From a virus: a stretch of 33,703 nt of DNA. Where the stretch lies: positions 1 to 33,703 of IMG/VR virus record IMGVR_UViG_3300032893_000208; one strand, given 5' to 3'. How positions within the stretch are numbered: the stretch's first letter is position 1; each line of letters opens with the position of its first letter. The notes under the pieces were generated by a model, which saw only the letters and a list, made by a program, of their open reading frames with translations, had not been told where the DNA came from and did no database searches. A program made the translations under genes and the position numbers. Of the stretch, positions 14,441 to 23,443 are shown piece after piece.

Positions 14441-15568
14441 ATGAGCGATCCGCTCTTAGATCCCATAAATGAGACTACACTCCCGGAAGTGAATCAGGAT
14501 GCGATTGAGGACGAGTTCTTTCAGTCGTCCGTCTTCCAGGCTCACCTCCGGTCCAAATGTCTCATCCCGTTTGAAGGTGGCGCGTTCATGCGCAATCTTC
14601 AGTTATACGCGCCTCTTATCGGCGGCGCGTACGCCAAAGGCATCGGCGGTTTCAACCTGACGAAGCCGCTGACTATCTCGTCGAACGTGTTCGACCCACG
14701 GTATTACGTCGTGATGATCGTCGAGTATCTGGAAGACATCTCGGTCCTGAACACCGGCGATCTCGCGGTCTTCTCCTTGCTCGAAACCGACATGGCTAAC
14801 GCTTATCTGACCATGTCGACGATCATGGCGCTGGACCTTCAGCAGAACGGTCAGGTCGCGCCCAGAACCATCAACATGAACGGCTGGGTCGAGTTCCTGA
14901 ACAACGGCGTCGACAAGTCGTACGACGGCAACGCGTACACGACATACGGTACCGCGCAGCGCAACGGCGCAATCGGCGCGGCGCTGAACGGCAACGTCTA
15001 TTGGGGCGGTCAGGCGTCGGGCGCCACCGGCACAATCCAGTACGCGCAGATCAATGCGATGTACATCAACGCCAAGCGTGGCGCGGATGAGCCGGACCTG
15101 TTCACGATGAACAAGCCGCTCAACAACTTCGTTGAGAACCGGATCCAGCAGCAACAGCGGTTCGGTCAGGAAGGCGCGTCGGTGCGCGATCCGTTCTTCG
15201 GCGCGATGGGCTTCCGGTTCAAGAACCTGATCGTCATGATCGACGACTACTTCCCGTCCAGCTTCTCGCAGTTCGGCCGGACCAACAACCCCGGCGGGTC
15301 GAACCTGACCGGCACGTTCCCGGCGGCTGGGTCAACGCTGTCGAACTTCCCGACGACTGGTACCATCACCGTCGGTGAAGTCGGCTGCATGTTCAACCTC
15401 AGCCGGATCGCTTTCCGGTTGTCCGCTTCGAGCGAGTTCGGCTTCATGCCGACGGACTTCATCCGCGCGCCCGACAATACCCGCGTCGCATCGCAATTGA
15501 AGGCCGCGGTCAACGTCGAGGACACGGCGCCGTGGACCGGCGTCCAAGGCTACGGCTGGACGAGTTAA
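14441..15568 (+). CDS. Major capsid protein
   Basis: A 375-residue shell protein following scaffold, as in podovirus head operons. Visible features that fit an HK97-fold major capsid protein are an N-terminal arm (residues 1-40), a long helix-rich section beginning about residue 85 (VVMIVEYLEDISVLNTGD, then DMANAYLTMSTIMALDL), a core with KPLNNFVENRIQQQQRF, a strand FRFKNLIVMIDDYFP and a C-terminal domain with VNVEDTAPW. Codon use is strongly biased to frequent codons, as expected for an abundant protein. Translation starts behind AAGGAG located in the preceding endonuclease gene. The downstream decoration gene and the terminator at 16715 complete the head operon. Confidence 0.85.
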   Translation: MSDPLLDPINETTLPEVNQDAIEDEFFQSSVFQAHLRSKCLIPFEGGAFMRNLQLYAPLIGGAYAKGIGGFNLTKPLTISSNVFDPRYYVVMIVEYLEDISVLNTGDLAVFSLLETDMANAYLTMSTIMALDLQQNGQVAPRTINMNGWVEFLNNGVDKSYDGNAYTTYGTAQRNGAIGAALNGNVYWGGQASGATGTIQYAQINAMYINAKRGADEPDLFTMNKPLNNFVENRIQQQQRFGQEGASVRDPFFGAMGFRFKNLIVMIDDYFPSSFSQFGRTNNPGGSNLTGTFPAAGSTLSNFPTTGTITVGEVGCMFNLSRIAFRLSASSEFGFMPTDFIRAPDNTRVASQLKAAVNVEDTAPWTGVQGYGWTS

Positions 15569-15614
15569 CCGACTGGTCAACCGATCAAATTAATCTGAAA
15601 GGAGAACAAATCAA

Positions 15615-16298
15615 ATGGCAGCCATCAAAGGTTCCGACCAGTCACCGCAAGTAACACAGCGATATCTGAATACCGCGTCGTATGCCGGCGACCCCACGCC
15701 CGGCGCGGTCGTTTCCACGTCTCAGGTCAGCGGCTCGATCGTTCAGCCGTACTCCGGTCAGGTGGGTGGCATTCTTACCCTGGGTGAAGGTGGAGCGGCG
15801 TACTACAGCGATCTGGTCAATGGCCAGCAGCTCTACGCCGGCGACTATCAGTACGTGCAGTTCTACGCGTCATCGGTCGCAGCGGCGGCGGTCCAGGGTC
15901 AAATCGTCCGCTGGCTTGACAACACAACCAATCTGCTGAGCGGCAACTTCATTGTCACGCCGGACGCTTCAGCCGCGAATCTCGGCGAGATCGCCGGTAT
16001 CGCCCTTTGCAACACCGGTAAGGGTAACTACTGGTTCATCCAGGTCTCCGGCGTCGCGCAGGTCAAGTTCGCGGGCGCCAATAACGCTGCGACTCCGGCG
16101 GTCGGCGATCTGGTCTTTTCCGACTACGCCGCGCCTTCGATCTACGCGATCGACCCGACCCAATCGACTACTGGGCTGACTCTCGCTCAGTTGAAGGGAG
16201 TTCTCGGTGTCGCGTTCGCTACCGCTCCGGCCAACAGCACGATTTCGCCGGTCCTGCTCGGCGGTCTCTGTGGTCCGAAGTACTATCCTGGCGCATAA
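15615..16298 (+). CDS. Probable capsid decoration protein
   Basis: A 227-residue, beta-rich, Ala/Gly/Ser-rich protein with few charges, following the major capsid gene. The run of short strands separated by Gly/Asn turns (GQIVRWLDNTTNLLSGNFIV; NYWFIQVSGVAQVKFAG) and the AVGDLVFSD-type segment resemble head-stabilising proteins that bind the capsid surface (DUF2190-like). It has a very good ribosome binding site in AATCTGAAAGGAG, an element repeated before the gene at 17927, suggesting high expression. The call is from build and position and not from a diagnostic motif. Confidence 0.6.
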   Translation: MAAIKGSDQSPQVTQRYLNTASYAGDPTPGAVVSTSQVSGSIVQPYSGQVGGILTLGEGGAAYYSDLVNGQQLYAGDYQYVQFYASSVAAAAVQGQIVRWLDNTTNLLSGNFIVTPDASAANLGEIAGIALCNTGKGNYWFIQVSGVAQVKFAGANNAATPAVGDLVFSDYAAPSIYAIDPTQSTTGLTLAQLKGVLGVAFATAPANSTISPVLLGGLCGPKYYPGA

Positions 16299-16313
16299 GG
16301 AGGACGATTAGAC

Positions 16314-16682
16314 ATGTCGATTATTCCGTTCGCTGATAGTCCTCGCAACGGCGCGTGGGGGGATCGACCCTACGCGCTCATCGACCTGGCAGGACCGGCG
16401 AGTTACACGCAGATCACGCCCGGATCTCCTCCGACTGGCGGTCAGGCGTTAGCGCCTGCCAACTTCGGTCTTTCCGCCGGGCTCGAAGGTATCGTGATGG
16501 TCGGCTGTTCTTCGTCCGGCACGTACGGTGTCGTGGCGATGCAGACGACCAGCTACAACCAGGGCGCCAATAACACAACCTGGGCTCTGCTCTGGTACGT
16601 GCTCGCTACCGGCGCGCAGGTAGCCGGCGCGACAAACCTGTCTGGTGAGGTTGTGCGCCTACTCGGTTTCGGTCCATACTAG
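16314..16682 (+). CDS. Probable minor head or virion surface protein
   Basis: A 122-residue, beta-rich and poorly charged protein (GLEGIVMVGCSSSGTYGVVA; TTWALLWYVLATGAQVAG). It follows the decoration gene after 15 bases with AAGGAGGAC as ribosome binding site, and is the last gene before a terminator, so it is probably made with the head proteins. I do not recognise the family; a second decoration protein or a vertex protein are both possible. Confidence 0.5.
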   Translation: MSIIPFADSPRNGAWGDRPYALIDLAGPASYTQITPGSPPTGGQALAPANFGLSAGLEGIVMVGCSSSGTYGVVAMQTTSYNQGANNTTWALLWYVLATGAQVAGATNLSGEVVRLLGFGPY

Positions 16683-16714
16683 ATGTAGGCTTGTGGCTTG
16701 TGATAGCTCCGGAA

Positions 16715-16765
16715 GGCGCGCATCGGGACTAACTCCGAGGTTCTGATGCGCGCCGTTTTCTTTTT
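16715..16765 (+). terminator. Rho-independent terminator after the head genes
   Basis: A 10-bp stem GGCGCGCATC (16715-16724) / GATGCGCGCC (16745-16754), 20-nt loop, then G and TTTTCTTTTT (16756-16765). It separates the head genes from the tail genes, perhaps reducing but not stopping read-through, since no good promoter is seen before 16788. Confidence 0.85.
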
Positions 16766-16787
16766 GTAGGATGGAGAGGGAGTTACA

Positions 16788-17864
16788 ATGCCGACACCGA
16801 ACCCGTACCCGCTGCTAACCTTCTCGCAGCTCTACCAGGAGCTGAAGGGCGAAATCTCGTCTCTGCCTGATCCGATGGCGCAGCGGATCATAAACCGTGC
16901 ATGGAAGCGCATCAATGATTACCGCATGTGGTCGTGGCAGATCATCTCGAACGCGCAATTGTTCGTCCCGGCGGTTATCAGCACAGGCACCTGTAACGTT
17001 ACGTTCGACAGTACGACGGTCGTAATGGACGCAGCGGCGACCGCTGCATTAAACGCAATCGCGTTCGGACAGCCGCCGTTAGCCAGTCCGATCCTTGGCG
17101 TTGGATATCAGATCCGGTTAGGGACGTCCGCACAAACGCTGTCCGCGCCGACCGGGCCGAATTATTCGATCGTCGACTGGGATGGCGCCGGTAACCTGAC
17201 AATCGACGCGCCGTACGGACAGTTCAGTGCGACGAACGCGAACTATCAAGTCCTGAAAGCGTTCTACGCGGCTCCGTATCTCCCCGTCACCTCGACCGGC
17301 GTCGATGGACAGTTTGCGCGGTACCTGTCGATCGTAAATCTTATGGACGGGTACGCGATCACAGGCCGACAGCTCTACTTCAGTCAGGAAGAGCTGAACC
17401 GGATCGACCCGCAGCGCGGCGGTCAGGGTGACGCGTACATACTCTCCTATCTTCAGCACAACGCGCTTGGCCAGCCGGTCTACGAAATGTACCCGAACCC
17501 GGTAAACACGGCGAATACGTACCAAGCTAACTATGTATCTAAAGGCCCGCTGCTGACCATGCAGGTGTCGCTTCCGCAGGTCTCTTATGCGCTCGATGAC
17601 TGCGTTACCTTTCAGGCGAAGGTCTTCGCCGGTCAATGGGCGCTGGCTAACAGCAACAAAAAAGAGCTTCAAGGCGTCAACTGGGTGCATTACTGCGCAA
17701 TGATGACCGAGGAGTACAAAAACACGCTGCGCCTCTGTGTCAAGGAAGACGATGAGATCATGCCGTCGCCGAAACCATTCGTCTTTAACGGCGGGTTCTC
17801 ATTCCCGCTCGGCGGCGAATTCTTGCAGTCGCATGACATCTCGTCGATCCTGCCGCCCGTCTAA
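16788..17864 (+). CDS. Head-tail adaptor / tail tubular A-like protein
   Basis: A 358-residue protein at the start of the tail genes. The N-terminus has the helical pattern LTFSQLYQELKGEI...DPMAQRIINRAWKRINDYRMWSW, which is typical of connector proteins that bind the portal. The rest is rich in short strands and ends with EEYKNTLRLCVKEDDE. Position between capsid and the giant nozzle gene fits T7 gp11-type tail tubular protein A or a P22 gp4-like adaptor. The gene has a good ribosome binding site (GGAGAGGGAG). The other adaptor-like protein, two genes downstream, has a similar N-terminal build. The call is by architecture and context. Confidence 0.6.
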   Translation: MPTPNPYPLLTFSQLYQELKGEISSLPDPMAQRIINRAWKRINDYRMWSWQIISNAQLFVPAVISTGTCNVTFDSTTVVMDAAATAALNAIAFGQPPLASPILGVGYQIRLGTSAQTLSAPTGPNYSIVDWDGAGNLTIDAPYGQFSATNANYQVLKAFYAAPYLPVTSTGVDGQFARYLSIVNLMDGYAITGRQLYFSQEELNRIDPQRGGQGDAYILSYLQHNALGQPVYEMYPNPVNTANTYQANYVSKGPLLTMQVSLPQVSYALDDCVTFQAKVFAGQWALANSNKKELQGVNWVHYCAMMTEEYKNTLRLCVKEDDEIMPSPKPFVFNGGFSFPLGGEFLQSHDISSILPPV

Positions 17865-17926
17865 TTGAATCGCGGTAGGTCCCGCGGCTATGTAGTGTAA
17901 AATCAATCTGAAAGGAGTTCACTCGA

Positions 17927-18127
17927 ATGGGAATGCATAAGACAGGAAAGACCGGCGCCAGCATGATCGGCGGTGTCCGGTCCCCGATGGCGACGCCGAA
18001 TCACGGGATCTGCGGTAAACCGAAGCTGAACCCGTCGATCGCGGCGAACACGACCCGGCCCGGTATCGCGAAGTCCAGCGCGCCGATCCGGTCGCCGCAA
18101 AACGCCGGCAACATCGTAAAGTACTAA
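17927..18127 (+). CDS. Small basic protein of unknown function
   Basis: A 66-residue, basic, Gly/Ser/Asn/Pro-rich protein with little predicted regular structure (KTGKTGASMIGGVRSPM). It has a strong ribosome binding site within AATCTGAAAGGAG, shared with the decoration gene, so it is probably abundant. It lies between the two adaptor-like genes. It is not recognised. A small structural or plug peptide of the virion is possible. The 62-base gap before it holds a short hairpin (CGCGG/CCGCG at about 17871-17886) without T-run. Confidence 0.5.
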   Translation: MGMHKTGKTGASMIGGVRSPMATPNHGICGKPKLNPSIAANTTRPGIAKSSAPIRSPQNAGNIVKY

Positions 18128-18147
18128 CAGCGGGCGGGCGGTCTTGA

Positions 18148-19479
18148 ATGTACACTTATCTAACGTTCGCTTCCGCCCGCGCTATGCTCGCATCCCGCCT
18201 GCAAGATCCAACGTTAATCTACTGGTCCGGCGCGGAACTGGATAGCTGTATTGTCGAATCTCTCCGGCTGTTTCAGGCGCTGACCGGTTCCTATAAACAG
18301 AAGATCGCGATCAATACGTCGATCAATAACGTCTACTACGACCTTCCGTCTCTCGCTCCCGCGGCGTTAGGATACAGCGTCACGGACGTCGAGGTCGCCA
18401 ATAACGTCCTGTCCGTTCTACTAGAACCCCAGCTAAGCGTTTCTTGGTCCGGTACCGGACAGTTCACCTTCGCGCAGCTTCAATCCGCGTTTCAGAATCG
18501 CCTGAATCGCTTCCTTGGCGAGACCGGCTGTGTCGTCACACAGCAGACCGTTAACGGTCCGCCGCCGCCGGTCGACCTGATCGATATCCCCGATTCCGTC
18601 CTCGATGTCCGCCGCGCCGCCTGGATCCCGCTACCCGGTCAGGCGCCGGTGAACCCGCCGTTTCCGGCGAGTGAACTAGACCGTATCGACGAATGGGCGG
18701 AACAGGTCTATCTACCCGGCGCCGCGCAGAATCCGGACGTGCCGACGTCCTATTCCGTCTTCGGTGTTCCTCCGGTAACGTTACGTTTGATCCCGCCGCC
18801 GGCCGACACCGGTAACGTCGATTGCCTGTTCGTCCTGTCCGGCCCGACGGTTAATCTCAATCCCGCAGCGCCGGTCGTTCTCGGTATACCGGATGATTTA
18901 ACGCCGGCGCTGAAGTACGGTATACTGGCGGACCTGTTCGGCTCCGACGGTCCGTCACGCGACTACCCCCGCGCGCAGTATTGCGAACAACGGTACGCCG
19001 AAATCGTTCAGGTCTCCCGGATTTATCCTTCTGTCCTGACCGTCGATATCAATAACGTGACCGCCGGCGTCGGCTCCGTAGACGACCTGGACATCTATGT
19101 GCCAGATTGGCAGGAGTCGCCCGGCGCGCCGTCGTTCGTCGGCATGTGCGGGCGCAACCTGGCCTGTATCGGCACGATTCCGGACGACGCGTACGGCGTC
19201 GGTCTATGGGTCGTCGCGAACGCGCCGGTCAACGGTACTTATATTCAGATCAGCCGCGATCAGGTAGACCCGGTCCTCGATTACGCGCAGCATATCGCGT
19301 CTCTCAAAATGGCCGGCGCGGAATTCGACGGTACATCCCGCCTCTATCAGAACTGGGTCTCGTGCGCCGCCGCGCAGAACGGCCGGTTAAGCGCCGTCTC
19401 GTTCTACCGCGATCAGGCACAGCAGCCGTCGGCTAAATCCGAGATCCAGACGCCGCGCATGATCTTACAATCTAGCTAG
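18148..19479 (+). CDS. Second adaptor-like tail protein
   Basis: A 443-residue protein. The N-terminal region (residues 5-45, LTFASARAMLASRLQDP followed by an amphipathic helix ELDSCIVESLRLFQAL) parallels the N-terminus of the upstream adaptor. The middle is beta-rich with a VSWSGTGQFTF strand and a helix RLNRFLGETG. A C-terminal half (about 300-440) has mixed strands and ends with helices. Connector-type proteins between portal and nozzle fit this build. Having two in tandem suggests a two-ring neck or a duplicated and diverged gene. The start has no obvious ribosome binding site. Confidence is limited because no diagnostic motif is seen. Confidence 0.5.
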   Translation: MYTYLTFASARAMLASRLQDPTLIYWSGAELDSCIVESLRLFQALTGSYKQKIAINTSINNVYYDLPSLAPAALGYSVTDVEVANNVLSVLLEPQLSVSWSGTGQFTFAQLQSAFQNRLNRFLGETGCVVTQQTVNGPPPPVDLIDIPDSVLDVRRAAWIPLPGQAPVNPPFPASELDRIDEWAEQVYLPGAAQNPDVPTSYSVFGVPPVTLRLIPPPADTGNVDCLFVLSGPTVNLNPAAPVVLGIPDDLTPALKYGILADLFGSDGPSRDYPRAQYCEQRYAEIVQVSRIYPSVLTVDINNVTAGVGSVDDLDIYVPDWQESPGAPSFVGMCGRNLACIGTIPDDAYGVGLWVVANAPVNGTYIQISRDQVDPVLDYAQHIASLKMAGAEFDGTSRLYQNWVSCAAAQNGRLSAVSFYRDQAQQPSAKSEIQTPRMILQSS

Positions 19480-19499
19480 GATTTGAGGATTGACCTGTT

Positions 19500-22400
19500 A
19501 TGCCTGACTTCAAGCGGTTACCCGGTAAGTTCATCTACACCGGCATGGATATCCACCATCCGGTAGACCTGATCCCTGAAGGCCGGTCGATCTTACAGTT
19601 CAATCTTCAGCCGGATACGCAGACCGGAGCGTTACAGGTCCGCCCGCCGATCGAATCCGTCGCGACGACCCCCGCCGGTGCTCCGATGCACTCGGTCTGC
19701 CGGATGAACGATAGCGTCCCTGGCGCCTCGCAGCCGTATACACGGTTCGCCGGCGCCGCCGGTAACCTCTACTACGGCGCCGGATCGGCGTTATCACTCC
19801 TCGATTCAGGCTACAGCGGTAATCCGCTGGCGATAGTCCCGTATCGTCCGTCTCAGGCGCCCGATCCGTGGGCGTATATCTACGATTCGGCTCGTCAGCG
19901 CCGCGCCAAGACCGATGGTACGCTACAGCAGATCGGAATCGCCGCGCCGCGCTCCGAACCGTCGCTTCTGCGCGCGCAACCGCTATACGACATCGTCGAC
20001 AATGCGGCGAACGCGGCGATCTGGTCCGGCGGCACTCCCAGCGGCGGCGTAGTCAGTGCGGTTAGCCAAGTCAATCGTGTCACGCCCGGTACGTCCGTCG
20101 CATCGATCCTGTACGACTCCGGTACGACCGGAATGGCGGTAATCGTACCTACGAACGTATCGGCTTCATACGCGTGGATGTTAGCCGGTTCCATGATCTC
20201 GTTCGGCGGCGAGACTGTCGTTATCGAACAGGCGTTTCGCGGTACGTTATCAACTACCGTCGCCGCGATCCAATATGACACCGGGTCTACCGGTCTGGCC
20301 ACGATCGTACCGGCGATCCCTCTACCCGGACTGTTTCGTAACATGGGAGTCTACCTGAACGGTACGACGTTTGTACGCGTTCTCAGCGTGACCGCCGGGC
20401 CGGACGGATCGTATTCTTTCCGGTGTTCGACCGGCGCGGCGACCATTACAGCCGGCCAGACGATCGCAGCGCAGCCGTCCTTCCGCGCGTGGACGACGAT
20501 CAACCATCTGTTCGGGGAGACGATCAGCGGGTATTCGCTTACCTGTTCGTTTACGCCGACGGTTGTAGGCGGTTCGATGTCCGACATCGTCGCGACGAAC
20601 TTCGGACTACCGGTTACGACGAACCTGACCTTCGCCGGGTCGCGGCCGTTGCAGAACGAAGACTACATGCACCTGAGTCTGGCGTTCGACCATCCGGAGT
20701 ACGTTACCGAGGTTCACGTCTTGTTAGACGTCGACGCGCAGACGAACGATTTCAACCACAACTACTACTACTACGTTTTGCGTCAAGGTGATTTCCAGCA
20801 GTCGTTGACCGGCTCCGGCGGACAGACAACGGTCGCAGGTCAGTTGCAGGCGATCACGGACTCGATCGCGAACCAGATCGCTGCGGAGACGTATTCCGGC
20901 GCCGCGAACGTCGCGCAACCGCCGTATCCGATACCGCAGGTGCCGTCTACCGCCGCGCCGTCGCCTGGTCAGTTCGGCACCGCGCAGCTCCAGTGGTTAG
21001 AGGCGATATTCAAGTTAAACGATCTGACCCGGATCGGCAGCGACGTATCGCGCACGTTGGCGAACGCGGTCAAGGTCGGTATTTACGTCTTCACCTCCGG
21101 CGGCATCGTCAACTTCTATTGGGGCGGCTGGTGGGTCGGCGGTGGCTACGGCCCGGATTGCAACTTCAACAGTTACGGGAATCAGGCGCCCGAGATCCAG
21201 TGGCGCTACCGGTACCGTAACAGCTTGACCGGCGCGCATTCGACCGTCAGCCCGGAAACGCCGAACGGTGAGATCCTACGTCGTCAAGCGGTTAACCTGA
21301 CCGCGTCTAATAGTCCGGACCCGCAAGTCGATATTGTCGATTGGGAGCGGCGCGGCGGCACGAACCCGGATTGGCATTACATAGGATCTGTCCCCGCCGG
21401 CACTACGTTTATCGATAACGTGACCGAGGCGGCGGCGCAAGCCGGCGATCCATTGGAGGTAGCGTGTTACCAGCCGTGGCCGGTTACTGATACGCCGCAG
21501 ACTGGGACCGCAACCGTCGTGGGTACGTCTGTCGTCTGGGCTAGCGGTAGTCAGTTCAATACACGCTGGTTACGCGGTACCGAGATTATCATCGGCGGCA
21601 ACACCTACAGCCTGTTTGAACCGCCGGTCAGCTCGACGGTCCTTCGCCTCGCACAGAACGTGCCGCCGGCGCCCGGAGTCTACGCGTTCTCGATCCCCGA
21701 GGCGACGATCGAAGGCCAGCCGATCTACGGCGCGTGGCTCGACGAGGCGAATAACCGGGTCTGCGCAGTCGGCGACGATCTAAACCCCGGTCTAATGTAT
21801 TTCGCGAATCGCGATAACCCCGACGGCGCGTCGGACAGTGGTTATATCGAGATCACCAGTCCGTCCGAACCGCTGCTGAACGGATTTTACGCCGAAGGTG
21901 CGAACTACGCATTTACGTCATCGTCTTTGTACCGTGTAGAGTCTACACCGGGCGCGATCAACCCGTATCAGTCTTACCGTTTGTCCGGCGTCGAAGGTCT
22001 GGCCGGCGCGTGGGCGTTCGATTATCAGCGCCGGATCTTGTTCTACTGGGGACCGGACGGGATTTACGCGTACGCGTTCGGACCGGCGGGCGATAATCTA
22101 ACAGCTACGGACCTGTACCCATTGTTTCCTAACGCCGGACAGCAATCGATCTCCGGCGTACCGATCTCGATTCACGGTTACACGGTCTATCCGCCGAACT
22201 ATGCGGCATCGTCGCAACTCCGCGTCGGGTATAGCGAATCGTTCGTCTATGCGACCTACCAGAACTCTAACGGTCAGACCGAGGCGCTGGTCTATTCGCT
22301 AACGGCGAAAGGCTGGAGAATAGACAGTTACAGTCCGGCGGTAACGCTCTTCCTATTAGAGAAAGGTATTCCGAACCCGGCGCTGCTCGCCTGTGGCGTC

Positions 22401-23432
22401 GACGGCAACCTGTATAAGATCTCGTCTACCGCGACGGCTGACGCCGGCGGCGCGATCTCCTGGCTGGTCTTGTCTCCCTGCCGCGACGCGGGCGATTCCC
22501 GCGCTAATAAGCAGTGGGGAGATCTGATGCTCGACTACTCGACCGGGACAAACTCCTCGCCGCCCGGTCTGCTCGTCGTATGGGACGATTTATTGATCGA
22601 CGGCGCGAACCCGGCGGTACCGCTATCGGCTAATCGTACCCAACAGATCTATGACTTGGTCGTCCCGCCGGACACTAACGATTTACCGCTGATCCACCGT
22701 AATATCGCCGTCGCCATCGCCGGCACCGGGCCTATCTACCTTTACGAATGGCAGCCGTCGTATCTACCATTACCGGAGAACACGACCGGCCGCGTAACCG
22801 ACTGGCAGACCGGCGGCGCGGCGCGCTTTAAATACGTGCAAGGAATCCGGATCCACGCGAATACCTTCGGCGTCGCGAAACAGGTACAGGTGCAGTACGA
22901 CGGATATCAGATCGGACCGACGATTACAATTGACTTTAACGGTGAACAGATCGAGCCGTTCTCGTTCTCCGCGCCGTTCAAAGCGCATATGATGCGGCTG
23001 GTCCCGCTCGATAACGTCCCGTGGCAGATCTGGCCGGACTGCGAATGGATCGTGCAGCCGGAACCGGACCCGGCGAACTACTGGATCTCGCAGCCGACGG
23101 CGCTTGGGCAGTCTGGTTATGTCCACTGCCGCGAGATCTGGCCGGCGTGGGCAGGTCCGCGACAGGGTGTTATCAGCGTTATCGTCGATGGCGGTACGGC
23201 GGTCACGTTGGCTAATCTCGCCGCCTCGTCATCTCCGGTCAAAGGCTACTTTCCATGTCCACCGCTCAAAGGTCGGTATTGGCAGTTAACGGCGTCCGGT
23301 ACCGGTCTTCAACTGTACGAGAACGATATCGAATTTCTCGTCAAATCCTGGGGATCTACCGGACCCTATGCGCGCGTCCGGCCGTTCGGCGATTCGAGCG
23401 GCGGCGGTGGTCAATCCGGCGCAAGGATATAG
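19500..23432 (+). CDS. Giant tail tubular B / nozzle-like protein
   Basis: A 1310-residue structural protein, the largest in the window. The N-terminus (residues 10-60: a Gly-Met-Asp start, then QFNLQPDTQTGALQVRPPIE) has the pattern of T7 gp12-type nozzle proteins, in which each strand set reads N....DP.TG.L..R. A beta-propeller-like central part (about 750-870, with ANYAFTSSSLYRVEST, then GLAGAWAFDYQRRILFYW and GIYAYAFG) and the position after the adaptors support a tail-tube nozzle. It is well above the roughly 800 residues of T7 gp12. The excess includes an N-terminal region with two similar segments at about 200-220 and 255-275 (SILYDSGTTGMAVIVP and AIQYDTGSTGLATIVP). A copy of the dispersed palindrome lies inside. 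It has a GAGGA ribosome binding site. Confidence 0.7.
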   Translation: MPDFKRLPGKFIYTGMDIHHPVDLIPEGRSILQFNLQPDTQTGALQVRPPIESVATTPAGAPMHSVCRMNDSVPGASQPYTRFAGAAGNLYYGAGSALSLLDSGYSGNPLAIVPYRPSQAPDPWAYIYDSARQRRAKTDGTLQQIGIAAPRSEPSLLRAQPLYDIVDNAANAAIWSGGTPSGGVVSAVSQVNRVTPGTSVASILYDSGTTGMAVIVPTNVSASYAWMLAGSMISFGGETVVIEQAFRGTLSTTVAAIQYDTGSTGLATIVPAIPLPGLFRNMGVYLNGTTFVRVLSVTAGPDGSYSFRCSTGAATITAGQTIAAQPSFRAWTTINHLFGETISGYSLTCSFTPTVVGGSMSDIVATNFGLPVTTNLTFAGSRPLQNEDYMHLSLAFDHPEYVTEVHVLLDVDAQTNDFNHNYYYYVLRQGDFQQSLTGSGGQTTVAGQLQAITDSIANQIAAETYSGAANVAQPPYPIPQVPSTAAPSPGQFGTAQLQWLEAIFKLNDLTRIGSDVSRTLANAVKVGIYVFTSGGIVNFYWGGWWVGGGYGPDCNFNSYGNQAPEIQWRYRYRNSLTGAHSTVSPETPNGEILRRQAVNLTASNSPDPQVDIVDWERRGGTNPDWHYIGSVPAGTTFIDNVTEAAAQAGDPLEVACYQPWPVTDTPQTGTATVVGTSVVWASGSQFNTRWLRGTEIIIGGNTYSLFEPPVSSTVLRLAQNVPPAPGVYAFSIPEATIEGQPIYGAWLDEANNRVCAVGDDLNPGLMYFANRDNPDGASDSGYIEITSPSEPLLNGFYAEGANYAFTSSSLYRVESTPGAINPYQSYRLSGVEGLAGAWAFDYQRRILFYWGPDGIYAYAFGPAGDNLTATDLYPLFPNAGQQSISGVPISIHGYTVYPPNYAASSQLRVGYSESFVYATYQNSNGQTEALVYSLTAKGWRIDSYSPAVTLFLLEKGIPNPALLACGVDGNLYKISSTATADAGGAISWLVLSPCRDAGDSRANKQWGDLMLDYSTGTNSSPPGLLVVWDDLLIDGANPAVPLSANRTQQIYDLVVPPDTNDLPLIHRNIAVAIAGTGPIYLYEWQPSYLPLPENTTGRVTDWQTGGAARFKYVQGIRIHANTFGVAKQVQVQYDGYQIGPTITIDFNGEQIEPFSFSAPFKAHMMRLVPLDNVPWQIWPDCEWIVQPEPDPANYWISQPTALGQSGYVHCREIWPAWAGPRQGVISVIVDGGTAVTLANLAASSSPVKGYFPCPPLKGRYWQLTASGTGLQLYENDIEFLVKSWGSTGPYARVRPFGDSSGGGGQSGARI
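21935..21947. promoter_or_regulatory. Dispersed palindrome, intragenic copy in nozzle-like gene
   Basis: TGTAGA-G-TCTACA, exact core, extended by one pair to GTGTAGA...TCTACAC (21934-21948). The central base is the complement of that in the other C-centred copies. It is read as Val-Glu-Ser-Thr near residue 813. Confidence 0.6.
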
Positions 23433-23443
23433 GATAGAGTCTT

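Noticed and set aside
14603-15154. 183-residue minus-strand frame inside the capsid gene
   Set aside because: Antisense to the well supported major capsid gene; Arg/Val/Asp-rich mirror of its codons.
15917-15922. TTGACA inside the decoration gene
   Set aside because: No -10 element follows at 16-18 bases.
17118-17690. 190-residue minus-strand frame inside the adaptor gene
   Set aside because: Antisense shadow of a structural gene, no start signal.
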